DNA of 64,000 nucleotides from Halomonas sp. MCCC 1A13316 (lineage in GTDB: Bacteria; Pseudomonadota; Gammaproteobacteria; Pseudomonadales; Halomonadaceae): contig NZ_CP053382.1 in assembly GCF_014931605.1 (NCBI RefSeq), positions 3,224,001 through 3,288,000 of the forward strand, in the 5' to 3' direction. The notes beneath the pieces were generated by a model. That model was not told the origin of the DNA and made no database searches. It saw only the letters and a program-made list of their open reading frames with translations. The translations under genes were made by a program, and so were the position numbers. Position 1 is the stretch's first letter. Each line of letters begins with the position of its first letter. Below, piece after piece: positions 10,788 to 19,529 of this stretch.

Positions 10788-12172
10788 GCCGATGGAGTTT
10801 CCTCGAATGCGTCGGGTCGCCAACGCTGCAGGAGCTCGATCAACTCGCGTGGCCCGTAGGGCTTGGCCAGGTAGTCGTCCATGCCGGCGTCGTCAAAGCG
10901 CCGACGGTCGCTTTCGGTGGCGTTGGCGGTCAAGGCCACCAGCACGCTACGGCCGGCATCGGGCCGCAGTGCCTCCTGCTCGCGCCAGTGTCGAGCGGCT
11001 TCCACGCCGTCCATGCCAGGCATGAAGATGTCCATCAGAACCAGGTCATAGGCATGGCGGTGCTGCTGTTCCAGAGCCTCCAGGCCGCTGGCAACGCTGT
11101 CGACACGCAGCCCCTGACGCTCCAGAACCTGGCTCGCTAGCATGCGATTGACCGGGCCATCGTCGACGACCAGCACGCGCAGCGGACCCGCCTGGCCGGA
11201 TGACAAGCGCATGTCGCGCAGCGCCACTTCTCCCTGCTCTCCCGCCAGGCTGCTGATCAGCAGCAGGATATCGGCGATACGCTCACTCAGGTGTGCATGT
11301 CGGTGCGGATCGACGCGGCCACCGTCGCCCTTCATCTCTCGGGCCAGCTCGGACAGCAGCGGCTCCAGCTCACGCTGCAGCAGGGTCAGGTAGCGCGACT
11401 TCAGGCGCGAATCCTCACGAGCGCGCTCCCGAGCCGCCAGCAGCCCACCGAGATCATGCGAGCCGGCACGCTCGAAGAACAGCAGTTGGTAGGGGGATGC
11501 ATCCAGCCATTCCACCTGAAAGGAGCGCCAGCGACCTTCACCATCCAGCACCTGCACCTCGGCCGGTTTGCTTCCCGCCGCCTCGGTAGCGATCAGGTGG
11601 GTGGCGGGGTCCTGCCCCGTCAGGGTCTCCTGGCTTTCTCCCAACAGCTGTTCCATGGCCAGGTTGGCGCTCACGATTCGCCCGCGGTAGAGCAGCAGAA
11701 CCGGGCGCTGGCTGGCCATCAGCAGGCCATCCAGATTCGGCAGCAGCCCCAGCCTGGATTGCAGCTCGACCATGCCGTCATGCAGCTTTTCCAGCCGCCC
11801 CGTGACCGTGCCCTCGTAGTCCGACTGTCGCCGGGGACCACCCAGCCAGCGCGGCAGACACTGCTCGGTCTCCTGCAATAGCCGCTCGATGCGCCCCAGG
11901 CGACTCTCGATCTGGCTCTCGCATTCGCGCATGCTGTGACGCAACTGCAGCAGGAAGGCCGATACGGTCAGTGCAGTGCCAACCAGCAGGGCCATCAGCA
12001 GCCAGGCGGACTCGGCCCAGGAACTGGGATCGGGCGTGGCCACCCACAGCACCAGCCCCACCAGCAGGCACAGCACCACCAGGGCTGCCTGAGCCAGCAG
12101 CAGCGGCCAGAGTAGCGGCCAGATCAGGTATGACCAGAAGCGGTCCTTGCGAGTTCCCACGGGCATTCGCAT
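10784..12172 (-). CDS. Membrane PAS-receiver protein with degenerate histidine-kinase core
   Basis: 462 residues: two membrane helices (about 15-45 and 55-77), a coiled linker, a PAS-like domain (about 150-235), a helical stretch resembling a kinase dimerisation domain (about 250-312), then a full receiver domain (about 331-452). The receiver keeps the acidic pair D337/D338, phospho-acceptor D381, T415 and K437. In the kinase-like stretch the usual SHE-R-TPL box reads LQRELEPLL, so the phospho-histidine is missing, and there is no ATP-binding HATPase domain before the receiver. It therefore cannot phosphorylate itself and probably receives phosphate from another kinase. It overlaps the TauE-like gene by 4 nt. 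Confidence 0.8.
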   Translation of the reverse strand: MRMPVGTRKDRFWSYLIWPLLWPLLLAQAALVVLCLLVGLVLWVATPDPSSWAESAWLLMALLVGTALTVSAFLLQLRHSMRECESQIESRLGRIERLLQETEQCLPRWLGGPRRQSDYEGTVTGRLEKLHDGMVELQSRLGLLPNLDGLLMASQRPVLLLYRGRIVSANLAMEQLLGESQETLTGQDPATHLIATEAAGSKPAEVQVLDGEGRWRSFQVEWLDASPYQLLFFERAGSHDLGGLLAARERAREDSRLKSRYLTLLQRELEPLLSELAREMKGDGGRVDPHRHAHLSERIADILLLISSLAGEQGEVALRDMRLSSGQAGPLRVLVVDDGPVNRMLASQVLERQGLRVDSVASGLEALEQQHRHAYDLVLMDIFMPGMDGVEAARHWREQEALRPDAGRSVLVALTANATESDRRRFDDAGMDDYLAKPYGPRELIELLQRWRPDAFEETPSA

Positions 12173-12215
12173 CCCTGTGCCAGGCTATGTGGCAGTGAGT
12201 TTACGCCGACGGGCC

Positions 12216-13022
12216 TCAGCTATCATGGCAGCCGGAAGCGCGTAAGTGCACGTCTTGTAGAGAAACTCTTTCCCGAGTCATGCCTAGCGACACCCCTCCC
12301 GGACCGAAACGATGCTCCTCCAGCACGATCACGCCTGCGTCGAGGTTCCACTCCAGCCAGGTCGTGGCACGGGTGCCGTACTGCTCGCCGACGATGAACG
12401 GTGACGACAGGCGGCGCTCCAGCTCCAGGCCGACGCCGGTATCCGGTAGCCGTTCGTCATCGGCCGGACAGCCGTCGGCCAGCGCGCCCAGAGCATCCTC
12501 CGGCCAGCGACGGCGCAGCGCCGTTGCCAGACCTTGCCGGGCGGCGATCAGCTTGGGCCAGGGGGTGTCGAGGCTGGCGTTGGAGAGGCCATGGATGCCG
12601 GGCGCCACATCGGCAAGCAATAGCCGCTCCCGGCTGCGGTGAAGATGCCACAAGCGTTGACCGTCGCCAGCCAACAGGTTGAAGCCGGCATAGCGCCAGC
12701 CATCCCCCCCTGCCAGCTTGGCCAGCCATTCAGACAGGTCGGAGCACTCGAGCGCCTCGCGCACGAGATGGCCCCTGCTCGGCGCCTCGGCCGATACTCG
12801 CAGCGCCGGGTCGCGCACATTGGTGATCGCGGCCACGCGGCCACGACGATGCACCGCCAGCCAACTACCGCCAGCCTCGAGGTCGCGTCCGCCGACGATG
12901 TCCTGTGCTCCCTCCCAGGCCTGCAGAGGCGCCGTCGGTCGCTGATGAAACTCGTCGCGATTGGCCACCAGCCGAAGCGGCACGGACGCTCCCGGACTGT
13001 AATTGAAGGCGATGAGGCACAT
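12216..13022 (-). CDS. NRDE (TANGO2-like) family protein
   Basis: A 268-residue protein that begins MCLIAFNY and carries the family's name motif ANRDEF at about residues 24-29, plus GGRDLEAGGSWLAV and AITNVRDP. The TANGO2/NRDE family is widespread. Eukaryotic members are linked to membrane trafficking and heme or lipid handling, but the bacterial biochemical role is not settled. The gene starts 10 nt after the ptsP stop and probably belongs to the same transcript as rppH-ptsP. Confidence 0.88.
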   Translation of the reverse strand: MCLIAFNYSPGASVPLRLVANRDEFHQRPTAPLQAWEGAQDIVGGRDLEAGGSWLAVHRRGRVAAITNVRDPALRVSAEAPSRGHLVREALECSDLSEWLAKLAGGDGWRYAGFNLLAGDGQRLWHLHRSRERLLLADVAPGIHGLSNASLDTPWPKLIAARQGLATALRRRWPEDALGALADGCPADDERLPDTGVGLELERRLSSPFIVGEQYGTRATTWLEWNLDAGVIVLEEHRFGPGGVSLGMTRERVSLQDVHLRASGCHDS

Positions 13023-13032
13023 GAGGTAGCGC

Positions 13033-15312
13033 TCAGTCCCGGGGGGGCAGCAGGTGCGCCAACTGCCATTCGCTCAACCGAGCGAACAGATGGCTTCGCA
13101 CTGCGCCAGGTGTATTGAGGGCCAGGGTCTCGTGCACCAGCGTCTTGGCGGCATCGAGGGAGACCCGGCGAATCGCCGCTCTGACCCGCGGCAGGCTGGG
13201 GGCGTTCATGGAGAGCGAATCGAAGCCCATGCCCATCAGCAGCAGCGCCCCGGCCGGATCCCCGGCCATTTCGCCGCACACGCAAATCGGTTTCTTGAGC
13301 CGCTTGGAGTCTTCGGCCAGCCTTGCCATGGCGCACAGCACAGCCGGATGGCAAGCATCGTACAGGCTTGCCACGCGAGGGTTGTTGCGGTCGACCGCTA
13401 GCAAGTACTGGGTCAGGTCGTTGCTGCCCACGGAGAAGAAATCGACACGCTCGGCCAGTGCGTCCAGTTGGTAGAGCGTGGCCGGCACCTCCAGCATTAC
13501 CCCCACCCTGGGCCGCGGCGTCACGATGCCCTCCTCGCCCAGCTCGCGAATGGCGCGGTCGAGCATGCGCAGGGCATCGTCGACCTCATCGACGTTCGTC
13601 ACCATGGGCAGCAGAATCTGCAGGTTGTCGAGACCCTGGGAGGCGCGCAGCATGGCACGCAGCTGCACCATCAGCACTTCGGGATGGTCGAGGGTGACAC
13701 GAATGCCACGCCAGCCGAGGAAGGGATTGGCCTCGTCGATGGGAAAATAGGGCAGATCCTTGTCGCCGCCGATATCGAGCGTGCGCATCACCACCGGCAG
13801 CGGCGCGAAGCTTTCCAACTGGTCGCGGTAGAGGCGCGCCTGCTCCTGCTCGCCGGGGAACCGCTCGGCGATCATGAAAGGCACTTCGGTGCGGTACAGC
13901 CCCACGCCGCTGATCCGCTTCTTGAGCGATACCGAGGTATCGATGGCAAGGCCGGTATTGACCATCAGCGGCATGACGTGGCCATCCGGGGTCTCGCTGG
14001 GCAGATCCTGCTCGTGCTCGAGTACTTCGACCAACGCCGCCTCTTCGGCTATCAGGCTTTGATAGCGCGTCTTGAGCTCGTCCGAGGGCCGCACGAACAG
14101 CCGGCCGCGATGCCCGTCGAGTACCACCTCGGCGCCGGAGAGACGCGGCAACGGGAGGTCGACCATGCCCAGCACGGTAGGCACGCCCATCGCACGCGCG
14201 ACGATCGCCACGTGGGAGGTGCTCGATCCGCGCACCGACACCAGCCCGGCAAGCCGCTCCCTGGGTACCTCACCCAGCGTGGCGACGCTGATCTCGTCGC
14301 CCACCAATATGCTGCTCTCGGGGAAGACATGGGGGATTTGCGGTGTCTCCTCCTGAAGGTGAGCCAGCACTCGCCGGCCCAGGTCGCGCACGTCGGCGGC
14401 CCGCTCGCGCAGGTAGTCGTCGTCGACCCGTTCGAGGTACTGCACGTGGCGCCGCACCACGTCGGCCAAGGCGCCGGGTGCCCACTGCCCCTCGCGGATG
14501 CGCTTCTCCACTTCCTGCGAAAGCGCCGCCTCGCTGAGCATCTGCTGGTAGACCTCGAACAGCGCCAGCTCCTGTGCCGAGATGCGGCTGGCCAGGCGCT
14601 CGCCCGCCGCGCGGATCTCCTCACGCACCCGCTCGATGGCCTCCTTGAGGCGCACGATCTCGTATTCGACATCGGTCGGGATCAGGTCGGGAACGCTGTC
14701 CAGGTCGGACAGCGGTGCCACCACCACCACTTCGCCGATGGCCATGCCGGGCGAAGCGGCAACGCCGGTGAACAGCGCCTGCCCCCCCGGCAAGGCGGGC
14801 CGGCTGAGGCTACCGGTGGCCAGGGCATGGGCCAATACGCCGGCAAGCTGAGCCCCCATGGTGATGAGGAAGGCTTCGTCTTCCTCATCGTAGCGGCGTT
14901 TTTCCGCCTGCTGTACGACGAGAACGCCAAGCATGCGGCGCTGGTGGATGATCGGCACGCCGAGAAAGCTGGAGTAGCGCTCCTCTCCGGTCGCTTCGAA
15001 ATAGCGGAAGCGTGGATGTGCGGGAGCGTCCTCGAGGTTGAGCGGTTCTTCGCGCTCGGCCACCAGGCCGACCAGCCCCTCTCCCACCCGCAGGCTCACG
15101 TGCCCCACCGCCTGGCTGTGCAGGCCGATGGTCTCCATCAGGACGAGTTCCTGAGTATCGCCATCATAGAGATAGAAGGAGCACACGTCGGTGTGCATGG
15201 CCTTGCGAATGCGCCGGACCATGGTCGCCAGTGCCGCATCGAGATTGCGGGCACCGTTGACCTCCTGTATGACCCGGCGCAGTACCTCCAGCATCGGCGT
15301 CTTGCTTTCCAT
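13033..15312 (-). CDS. ptsP: Phosphoenolpyruvate-protein phosphotransferase PtsP (enzyme I-Ntr)
   Basis: About 759 residues. The N-terminal GAF domain (about 1-170) is the mark of enzyme I-Ntr. Then come the enzyme I N-domain with the phosphohistidine loop GSSTSHVAIVARA and the PEP-binding C-domain (LYRTEVPFMI, GSNDLTQYLLAVDRNN, and VCGEMAGDP with the catalytic cysteine). It passes phosphate from PEP to NPr and EIIA-Ntr, a regulatory phosphorelay controlling potassium, nitrogen and carbon responses. The start ATG at 15312 has GAGG 10 nt upstream; an internal ATG at 15294 (MLEVLRRVIQEV) resembles the E. coli N-terminus. It lies directly downstream of rppH, as in many gammaproteobacteria. Confidence 0.96.
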   Translation of the reverse strand: MESKTPMLEVLRRVIQEVNGARNLDAALATMVRRIRKAMHTDVCSFYLYDGDTQELVLMETIGLHSQAVGHVSLRVGEGLVGLVAEREEPLNLEDAPAHPRFRYFEATGEERYSSFLGVPIIHQRRMLGVLVVQQAEKRRYDEEDEAFLITMGAQLAGVLAHALATGSLSRPALPGGQALFTGVAASPGMAIGEVVVVAPLSDLDSVPDLIPTDVEYEIVRLKEAIERVREEIRAAGERLASRISAQELALFEVYQQMLSEAALSQEVEKRIREGQWAPGALADVVRRHVQYLERVDDDYLRERAADVRDLGRRVLAHLQEETPQIPHVFPESSILVGDEISVATLGEVPRERLAGLVSVRGSSTSHVAIVARAMGVPTVLGMVDLPLPRLSGAEVVLDGHRGRLFVRPSDELKTRYQSLIAEEAALVEVLEHEQDLPSETPDGHVMPLMVNTGLAIDTSVSLKKRISGVGLYRTEVPFMIAERFPGEQEQARLYRDQLESFAPLPVVMRTLDIGGDKDLPYFPIDEANPFLGWRGIRVTLDHPEVLMVQLRAMLRASQGLDNLQILLPMVTNVDEVDDALRMLDRAIRELGEEGIVTPRPRVGVMLEVPATLYQLDALAERVDFFSVGSNDLTQYLLAVDRNNPRVASLYDACHPAVLCAMARLAEDSKRLKKPICVCGEMAGDPAGALLLMGMGFDSLSMNAPSLPRVRAAIRRVSLDAAKTLVHETLALNTPGAVRSHLFARLSEWQLAHLLPPRD

Positions 15313-15433
15313 TGTTGTATTACCTCGCCTGGCTGAGGAATCGAGACGCAAGCACCGTCATCCGGGGAGAACGGGCTACGTGGCGGGGCCCTGCGCAGCC
15401 CCTCATGTACGCCCCCACTATTGCTGCGTTCGA

Positions 15434-15925
15434 TCAGCGGCCTTCGAGCGCCAGCCGTTGTGCACGCGGGGACAGTTCGCTCAGCGCGCGGCGATACACC
15501 TCGCGCTTGAATGGCACCACTTGGCCCAGCGGATACCAGTAGCTGACCCAGCGCCAGTTATCGAACTCGGGCTTTTCCGAGCCATCCATACAGATGCGGT
15601 TCTCCTGGCAGCGAATCCGCAGCAGGAACCACTTCTGCTTCTGGCCGATACACACCGGCCTGGAGTTCATGCGCACCATGCGTCGCGGCAGGCGATAGCG
15701 CAGCCATCCCCGGGTACAGGCCAGTAGCTCGACGTCATCGGCGGTCAGGCCGATTTCCTCTTCCAGCTCACGATAGAGCGCCTGTTGCGGTGTTTCGGTT
15801 GACTTGATGCCTCCCTGGGGAAACTGCCACGCATTCTGTCCAACCCGACGCGCCCAAAGCAGTTGCCCTCTGGCGTTGGCGATGATGATGCCAACGTTGG
15901 GGCGAAAGCCGTCAGCGTCGATCAC
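15434..15925 (-). CDS. rppH: RNA pyrophosphohydrolase RppH
   Basis: A 163-residue Nudix hydrolase that removes pyrophosphate from the 5' end of mRNA and so triggers RNase E-dependent decay. It starts [14 protein letters not shown] like other RppH proteins and has the complete Nudix box [23 protein letters not shown] (only the G, E and REL..EEIG pattern matters). The frame extends far upstream, but GTG at 15925 is chosen because AAGGTGA lies 5 nt before it and because the family begins at this point. It is followed by ptsP after about 120 nt and is divergent from a HAD phosphatase gene. Confidence 0.94.
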   Translation of the reverse strand: MIDADGFRPNVGIIIANARGQLLWARRVGQNAWQFPQGGIKSTETPQQALYRELEEEIGLTADDVELLACTRGWLRYRLPRRMVRMNSRPVCIGQKQKWFLLRIRCQENRICMDGSEKPEFDNWRWVSYWYPLGQVVPFKREVYRRALSELSPRAQRLALEGR

Positions 15926-16145
15926 GGACGTCACCTTGTGAAATTCGTCATTGCCTGCATTCTTCCACAATGGCGCGAAGCGCATCAATACAACGATCAG
16001 GGAGAAGGTTCGCGTCAGTCGCCGCCTGGCACGAGAAAAAGCACGACGAGGCTTAGCAGCATGCGGCGTTGTCTGACATAATCGCCAGCTTTCACGCAAT
16101 GCAGCATGACGTTACTAAAGCTCACCACATCGCAAGGGGTAAGCC

Positions 16146-16802
16146 GTGAGTCTGGCCATCTTCGATCTGGACAACACCCTGCTCTCCATCGACAGCGACC
16201 ATGCCTGGGGCGAGTTCCTACTCGAGCAGGGGGCAGTGGATGCCGAGGCCTACCGTGAGGCCAACGACCGTTTCATGGCCGATTACGAGGCGGGCACGCT
16301 GGATATTCACGCTTTTCTGGAGGTGGTCCTCAGGCCGCTGGCCGACAACAGCCCCGAGCAGCTCGCGGCGTGGCACCAGCAGTTCATGGCCAGCAAGATC
16401 GAGCCCAGCATTCTGCCCAAGGGGGAGGAGCTACTGGCGCGCCATCGCAGCCGCGGCGACACCTTGCTGATCATCACCGCCACCAACCGCTTCATTACCG
16501 GGCCCATCGCCGAGCGACTGGGGGTGGATTACCTGATCGCCGTGGAGCCCGAGGTTCGCGACGGCCGCTATACCGGCCAGGTCAGCGGCACGCCGAGCTA
16601 TCGCGAAGGCAAGGTAAAACGCCTGGAGGAGTGGCTGGTGGACAGAGATCTGACCCTGGAAGACGCCTGGTTCTACAGCGACTCGCACAACGATCTGGCG
16701 CTACTGCAGCTGGTGGAGCACCCCGTGGCGGTGGACCCCGACCCTACCCTGCGCGAGGAAGCCGAGCGGCGCGGCTGGCGTATCATGAGCCTGAGGAACT
16801 GA
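16146..16802 (+). CDS. HAD-IB family phosphatase (phosphoserine phosphatase-like)
   Basis: A 218-residue HAD hydrolase with all four motifs: DLDNT (motif I, nucleophile D7), a TAT stretch (II), a lysine in REGKVKRL (III), and YSDSHNDL (IV). The helical cap after motif I and the IB pattern point to phosphoserine-phosphatase-like or related small-molecule phosphatases, but the substrate is not known. The start is GTG at 16146 with AAGGGGT upstream. It is divergent from rppH, an arrangement shared with Pseudomonas, and ends in a strong bidirectional terminator. Confidence 0.9.
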   Translation: MSLAIFDLDNTLLSIDSDHAWGEFLLEQGAVDAEAYREANDRFMADYEAGTLDIHAFLEVVLRPLADNSPEQLAAWHQQFMASKIEPSILPKGEELLARHRSRGDTLLIITATNRFITGPIAERLGVDYLIAVEPEVRDGRYTGQVSGTPSYREGKVKRLEEWLVDRDLTLEDAWFYSDSHNDLALLQLVEHPVAVDPDPTLREEAERRGWRIMSLRN

Positions 16803-16823
16803 GCCAGCCCTGTCCCAGAAAGG

Positions 16824-16858
16824 AAAAAACCCTAAGGCGGATGCCTTAGGGTTTTTTT
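16824..16858. terminator. Strong bidirectional terminator
   Basis: Perfect stem with AAAAAACCCTAAGGC (16824-16838), loop GGAT, then GCCTTAGGGTTTTTT to 16857. It has a T-run on both strands and serves the HAD phosphatase gene (+) and the convergent malate dehydrogenase gene (-). Confidence 0.95.
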
Positions 16859-16908
16859 CGTTTGCTGACTAAGCGCTGAGCAAATAGCCGAGCGAGATGA
16901 AGCGCAGG

Positions 16909-17883
16909 TTACCCAAGCAGGTGCTCGACGGCAGCGCGCTCCTGGCGCAGCTCGTCTTCCGTGGCCTGCATCTTGGCACGGCTGAACTCGTCGATCTCGA
17001 GACCCTGGACGATCTCGTAGTCGCCGTTCTGGCAGCGTACCGGGTAGGAGTAGATGATGCCCTCGGCGATGCCATAGCTGCCGTCAGAGGGAATCGCCAT
17101 GCTCACGACGCCATCGGTGCCCAGCGCCCAGTCACGCATGTGATCGATGGCGGAAGAAGCAGCCGAAGCGGCGGATGAGGCACCGCGCGCCTTGATGATG
17201 GCGGCACCGCGCTGCTGCACGGTGGGTATGAAGTCGTTTTCGTACCAGTCGCGTTCGACCAGATCGAAGGCCGGCTTGCCGTCCACCTTGGTGTGGGCCA
17301 GGTCGGGATACTGGGTGGCGCTGTGGTTGCCCCAGATGATCATGCTGTCGACGTCGGTGACGCGCTTGCCGGTTTTCTGCGCCAGCTGGGTCAGGGCGCG
17401 GTTGTGATCCAGGCGGGTCATCGCGGTGAATTGACGCGGGCTGAGATCCGGCGCGTTGCAGGAAGCGATCAGAGCATTGGTATTGGCCGGGTTGCCCACT
17501 ACCAGTACGCGCACGTCGCGGCTGGCGTACTCGTTGAGCGCCTTGCCCTGTACGGAGAAGATCGCCGCGTTGGCCTCCAGCAGATCCTTGCGCTCCATGC
17601 CCGGGCCGCGCGGACGCGCACCGACCAGCAGGGCGAAGTCGGCATCCTTGAAGGCGACGTTGGGGTCGTCGGAGGCCACGATGTCCTGCACCAGCGGGAA
17701 GGCGCAATCGTTGACTTCCATCACCACGCCGTTCAGCGCGTCCATCGCCTGGGGAATCTCGAGCAGCTGGAGAATGACCGGCTGGTCCGGGCCCAGCATG
17801 TCGCCTGCCGCGATACGGAAGATAAGGGAGTAGCTGATCTGGCCAGCACCGCCGGTAATGGCAATACGTACGGGATCTTTCAT
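16909..17883 (-). CDS. mdh: Malate dehydrogenase
   Basis: A 324-residue NAD-dependent malate dehydrogenase of the type with an N-terminal [12 protein letters not shown] nucleotide-binding loop. The segments [15 protein letters not shown] (substrate-loop arginines), [12 protein letters not shown] and the catalytic-histidine motif [11 protein letters not shown] are present. It interconverts malate and oxaloacetate in the TCA cycle. The start ATG at 17883 has AAGGAG 6 nt upstream, and a long frame further upstream is not coding. It stands alone, with a 500-nt upstream region and a bidirectional terminator after it. Confidence 0.96.
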   Translation of the reverse strand: MKDPVRIAITGGAGQISYSLIFRIAAGDMLGPDQPVILQLLEIPQAMDALNGVVMEVNDCAFPLVQDIVASDDPNVAFKDADFALLVGARPRGPGMERKDLLEANAAIFSVQGKALNEYASRDVRVLVVGNPANTNALIASCNAPDLSPRQFTAMTRLDHNRALTQLAQKTGKRVTDVDSMIIWGNHSATQYPDLAHTKVDGKPAFDLVERDWYENDFIPTVQQRGAAIIKARGASSAASAASSAIDHMRDWALGTDGVVSMAIPSDGSYGIAEGIIYSYPVRCQNGDYEIVQGLEIDEFSRAKMQATEDELRQERAAVEHLLG

Positions 17884-18397
17884 TGTTGCTCCTTCGGTTG
17901 AGCCGCCATGAGGGAAACGTCGCACAAATGTCTGCACGAGCGAATCGCTGCGTTGCGCTTCATCTCGCTCGCCAATTTGTCCAACATCCCCTGAAGATAA
18001 GCCTGGAGGATGCATATCCACCCCGGCCGAAATCCGGACCGCCAAGATGTTATGCCTGCACCGCACGAAACTCAATCCGACCTCTGACTATGAGAGCGCC
18101 TACAACCTACTGCGCTCGGCCAGGCTGTGTTGAAATCAGTCTTAAAAAAGCTCATTTACAGCCCGTAAACTGCGCTTTTGCGACTGATTTTGCCTTGTGA
18201 CCCACAAGGATGGGGAAATGCGTGGGCCCGTAGGGAACGGGCCTAGCCCTGACCTTCGCTGGCTACGTTTGTAGACGCTCTTCAGGAAAGCGGCAGTGTG
18301 GTTTGAGATACGCATCGCTGCGACTGCTACCTGCCGGCACATGCGCTATCATGCTGTGCCGAATAAGCTGATGCCGAATTCAACCAGGGAAGGCTGC
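17884..18397. other. Intergenic region between mdh and the efflux adaptor gene
   Basis: About 510 nt without a convincing gene. It must contain the divergent promoters for mdh and the RND operon, though no consensus boxes stand out. The middle (18113-18243) is occupied by nested palindromes, listed separately. Confidence 0.5.
18113..18243. repeat. Palindromic intergenic element
   Basis: Nested inverted repeats: AAATCAGTC (18133-18141) with GACTGATTT (18182-18190), inside which AAAAGC/GCTTTT and TTTAC/GTAAA (18155-18159/18165-18169) also pair. Two further perfect hairpins follow: CCTTGTG/CACAAGG (18193-18209) and GGCCCGT/ACGGGCC (18225-18243). The left flank CGCTCGGCCAGG (18113-18124) recurs at 6483-6494. 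It has the size and structure of a REP/MITE-like element; its role is unknown. Confidence 0.5.
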
Positions 18398-19528
18398 ATG
18401 TTTCGACGTCCCCCCATCTCCGCGCTGCTGGCCGCCCTGGTGCTGTTGGCGCTTCTGCTGTGGCTGGCACTCGGTGACTTGCAGCGCTTTCGACAAGAGG
18501 CTCCCCCCACCGACGCCCCCGAGGAAGAGAGCCTGCCACGGGTCGAGTATCGCGTCAGCGAGGCTTCGCCCTACATGCCGCGTCAGATAGCCCAGGGTCA
18601 GTTGGAGGCGTTACGCGAAGTCGAACTGCGCAGCCGCCATAGCGGCCGCGTGACCGAATTGCCGGTGGCCCAAGGCGCGACGGTGGAGGCCGGAACGACG
18701 CTGCTGGCCCTCTCTCGCGATGCCCTGGAAGCCCAACTGGAGCGCGCCGAGGCCCAGCTCGAGCTGGCCCGGGCCGAACTCAGCGGGGCCGGCGACCTGC
18801 GCCAACGCAACCTGATCTCACAGCCCGAGCTGCTGCGCTTGCAAAGCAGCGTCAGCGTGGCGACGGCCGAAGTGGCCGAGCTGCGCCAGGCGCTGGACGA
18901 GACACGCCCCACCGCCCCTTTCGATGGCGTACTCGACCGCCTGGACGTAGAGCTGGGCGAACTGCTTCAGGTCGGTGAGACTTTCGCCCGCCTGGTCGAC
19001 GACCGGCGCCTGATCGCCAGCGCCTGGGTGGCCCAGCGCGATGTCGACGCCCTTCGCCCTGGTCTTCCCGCCGAAGCCAGGCTGCTCGACGGCAGCCGGC
19101 TGAGGGGTGAGTTGACTCATGTCGCCAGCAGCGCCGACGAAGCCACGCGATCTTTCTACGTCGAAGCCGAATTCGACAATCCGGAGCGTCGCCGCCTGGC
19201 CGGCGCCAGTGCCACCTTGGCGATCACCCTGCCCGAGCGCACAGTGCATCGCTTTTCTCCCGCCCTGCTCGAACTGGACGCCGAAGGCCGGCTGCGGGTC
19301 AAGCATCTGGCTGACGATGACCGCGTGGTCAGTACGCCCGTCGATCTGGTCGCCGCCGATTCCAGTGAAGCCCGCGTGGCCGGGCTGCCCGACACGATAC
19401 GCCTGATCACCCTGGGCGGCGGCTTCGTCGCACCCGGCGATGCCGTGGTCGCCGTACCGGCCGCGGGCGCTACCGAGGAGATTGCCGGAGATTCCGAGGA
19501 GAGTGCTGCGGAACGGGAGGCGCTCTGA
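18398..19528 (+). CDS. RND efflux periplasmic adaptor subunit
   Basis: A 376-residue membrane-fusion protein. A single N-terminal anchor helix (PPISALLAALVLLALLLWL) is followed by a barrel-sandwich lipoyl segment (RSRHSGRVTELPVAQGATVEAGTTL split by the hairpin), an alpha-helical coiled hairpin (about residues 110-165), the second lipoyl half (APFDGVLDRLDVELGELLQVGE) and beta-barrel domains. It would link the inner-membrane pump encoded next to an outer-membrane TolC-type channel, which is not encoded here. The start ATG at 18398 has GGAAGG 5 nt upstream. One nucleotide separates it from the pump gene. Confidence 0.92.
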   Translation: MFRRPPISALLAALVLLALLLWLALGDLQRFRQEAPPTDAPEEESLPRVEYRVSEASPYMPRQIAQGQLEALREVELRSRHSGRVTELPVAQGATVEAGTTLLALSRDALEAQLERAEAQLELARAELSGAGDLRQRNLISQPELLRLQSSVSVATAEVAELRQALDETRPTAPFDGVLDRLDVELGELLQVGETFARLVDDRRLIASAWVAQRDVDALRPGLPAEARLLDGSRLRGELTHVASSADEATRSFYVEAEFDNPERRRLAGASATLAITLPERTVHRFSPALLELDAEGRLRVKHLADDDRVVSTPVDLVAADSSEARVAGLPDTIRLITLGGGFVAPGDAVVAVPAAGATEEIAGDSEESAAEREAL

Positions 19529-19529
19529 A

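Noticed and set aside
13468..15336. Long open frame antisense to ptsP (622 codons)
   Set aside because: It mirrors ptsP codons, has no recognisable domain, and the minus-strand gene is unmistakable.
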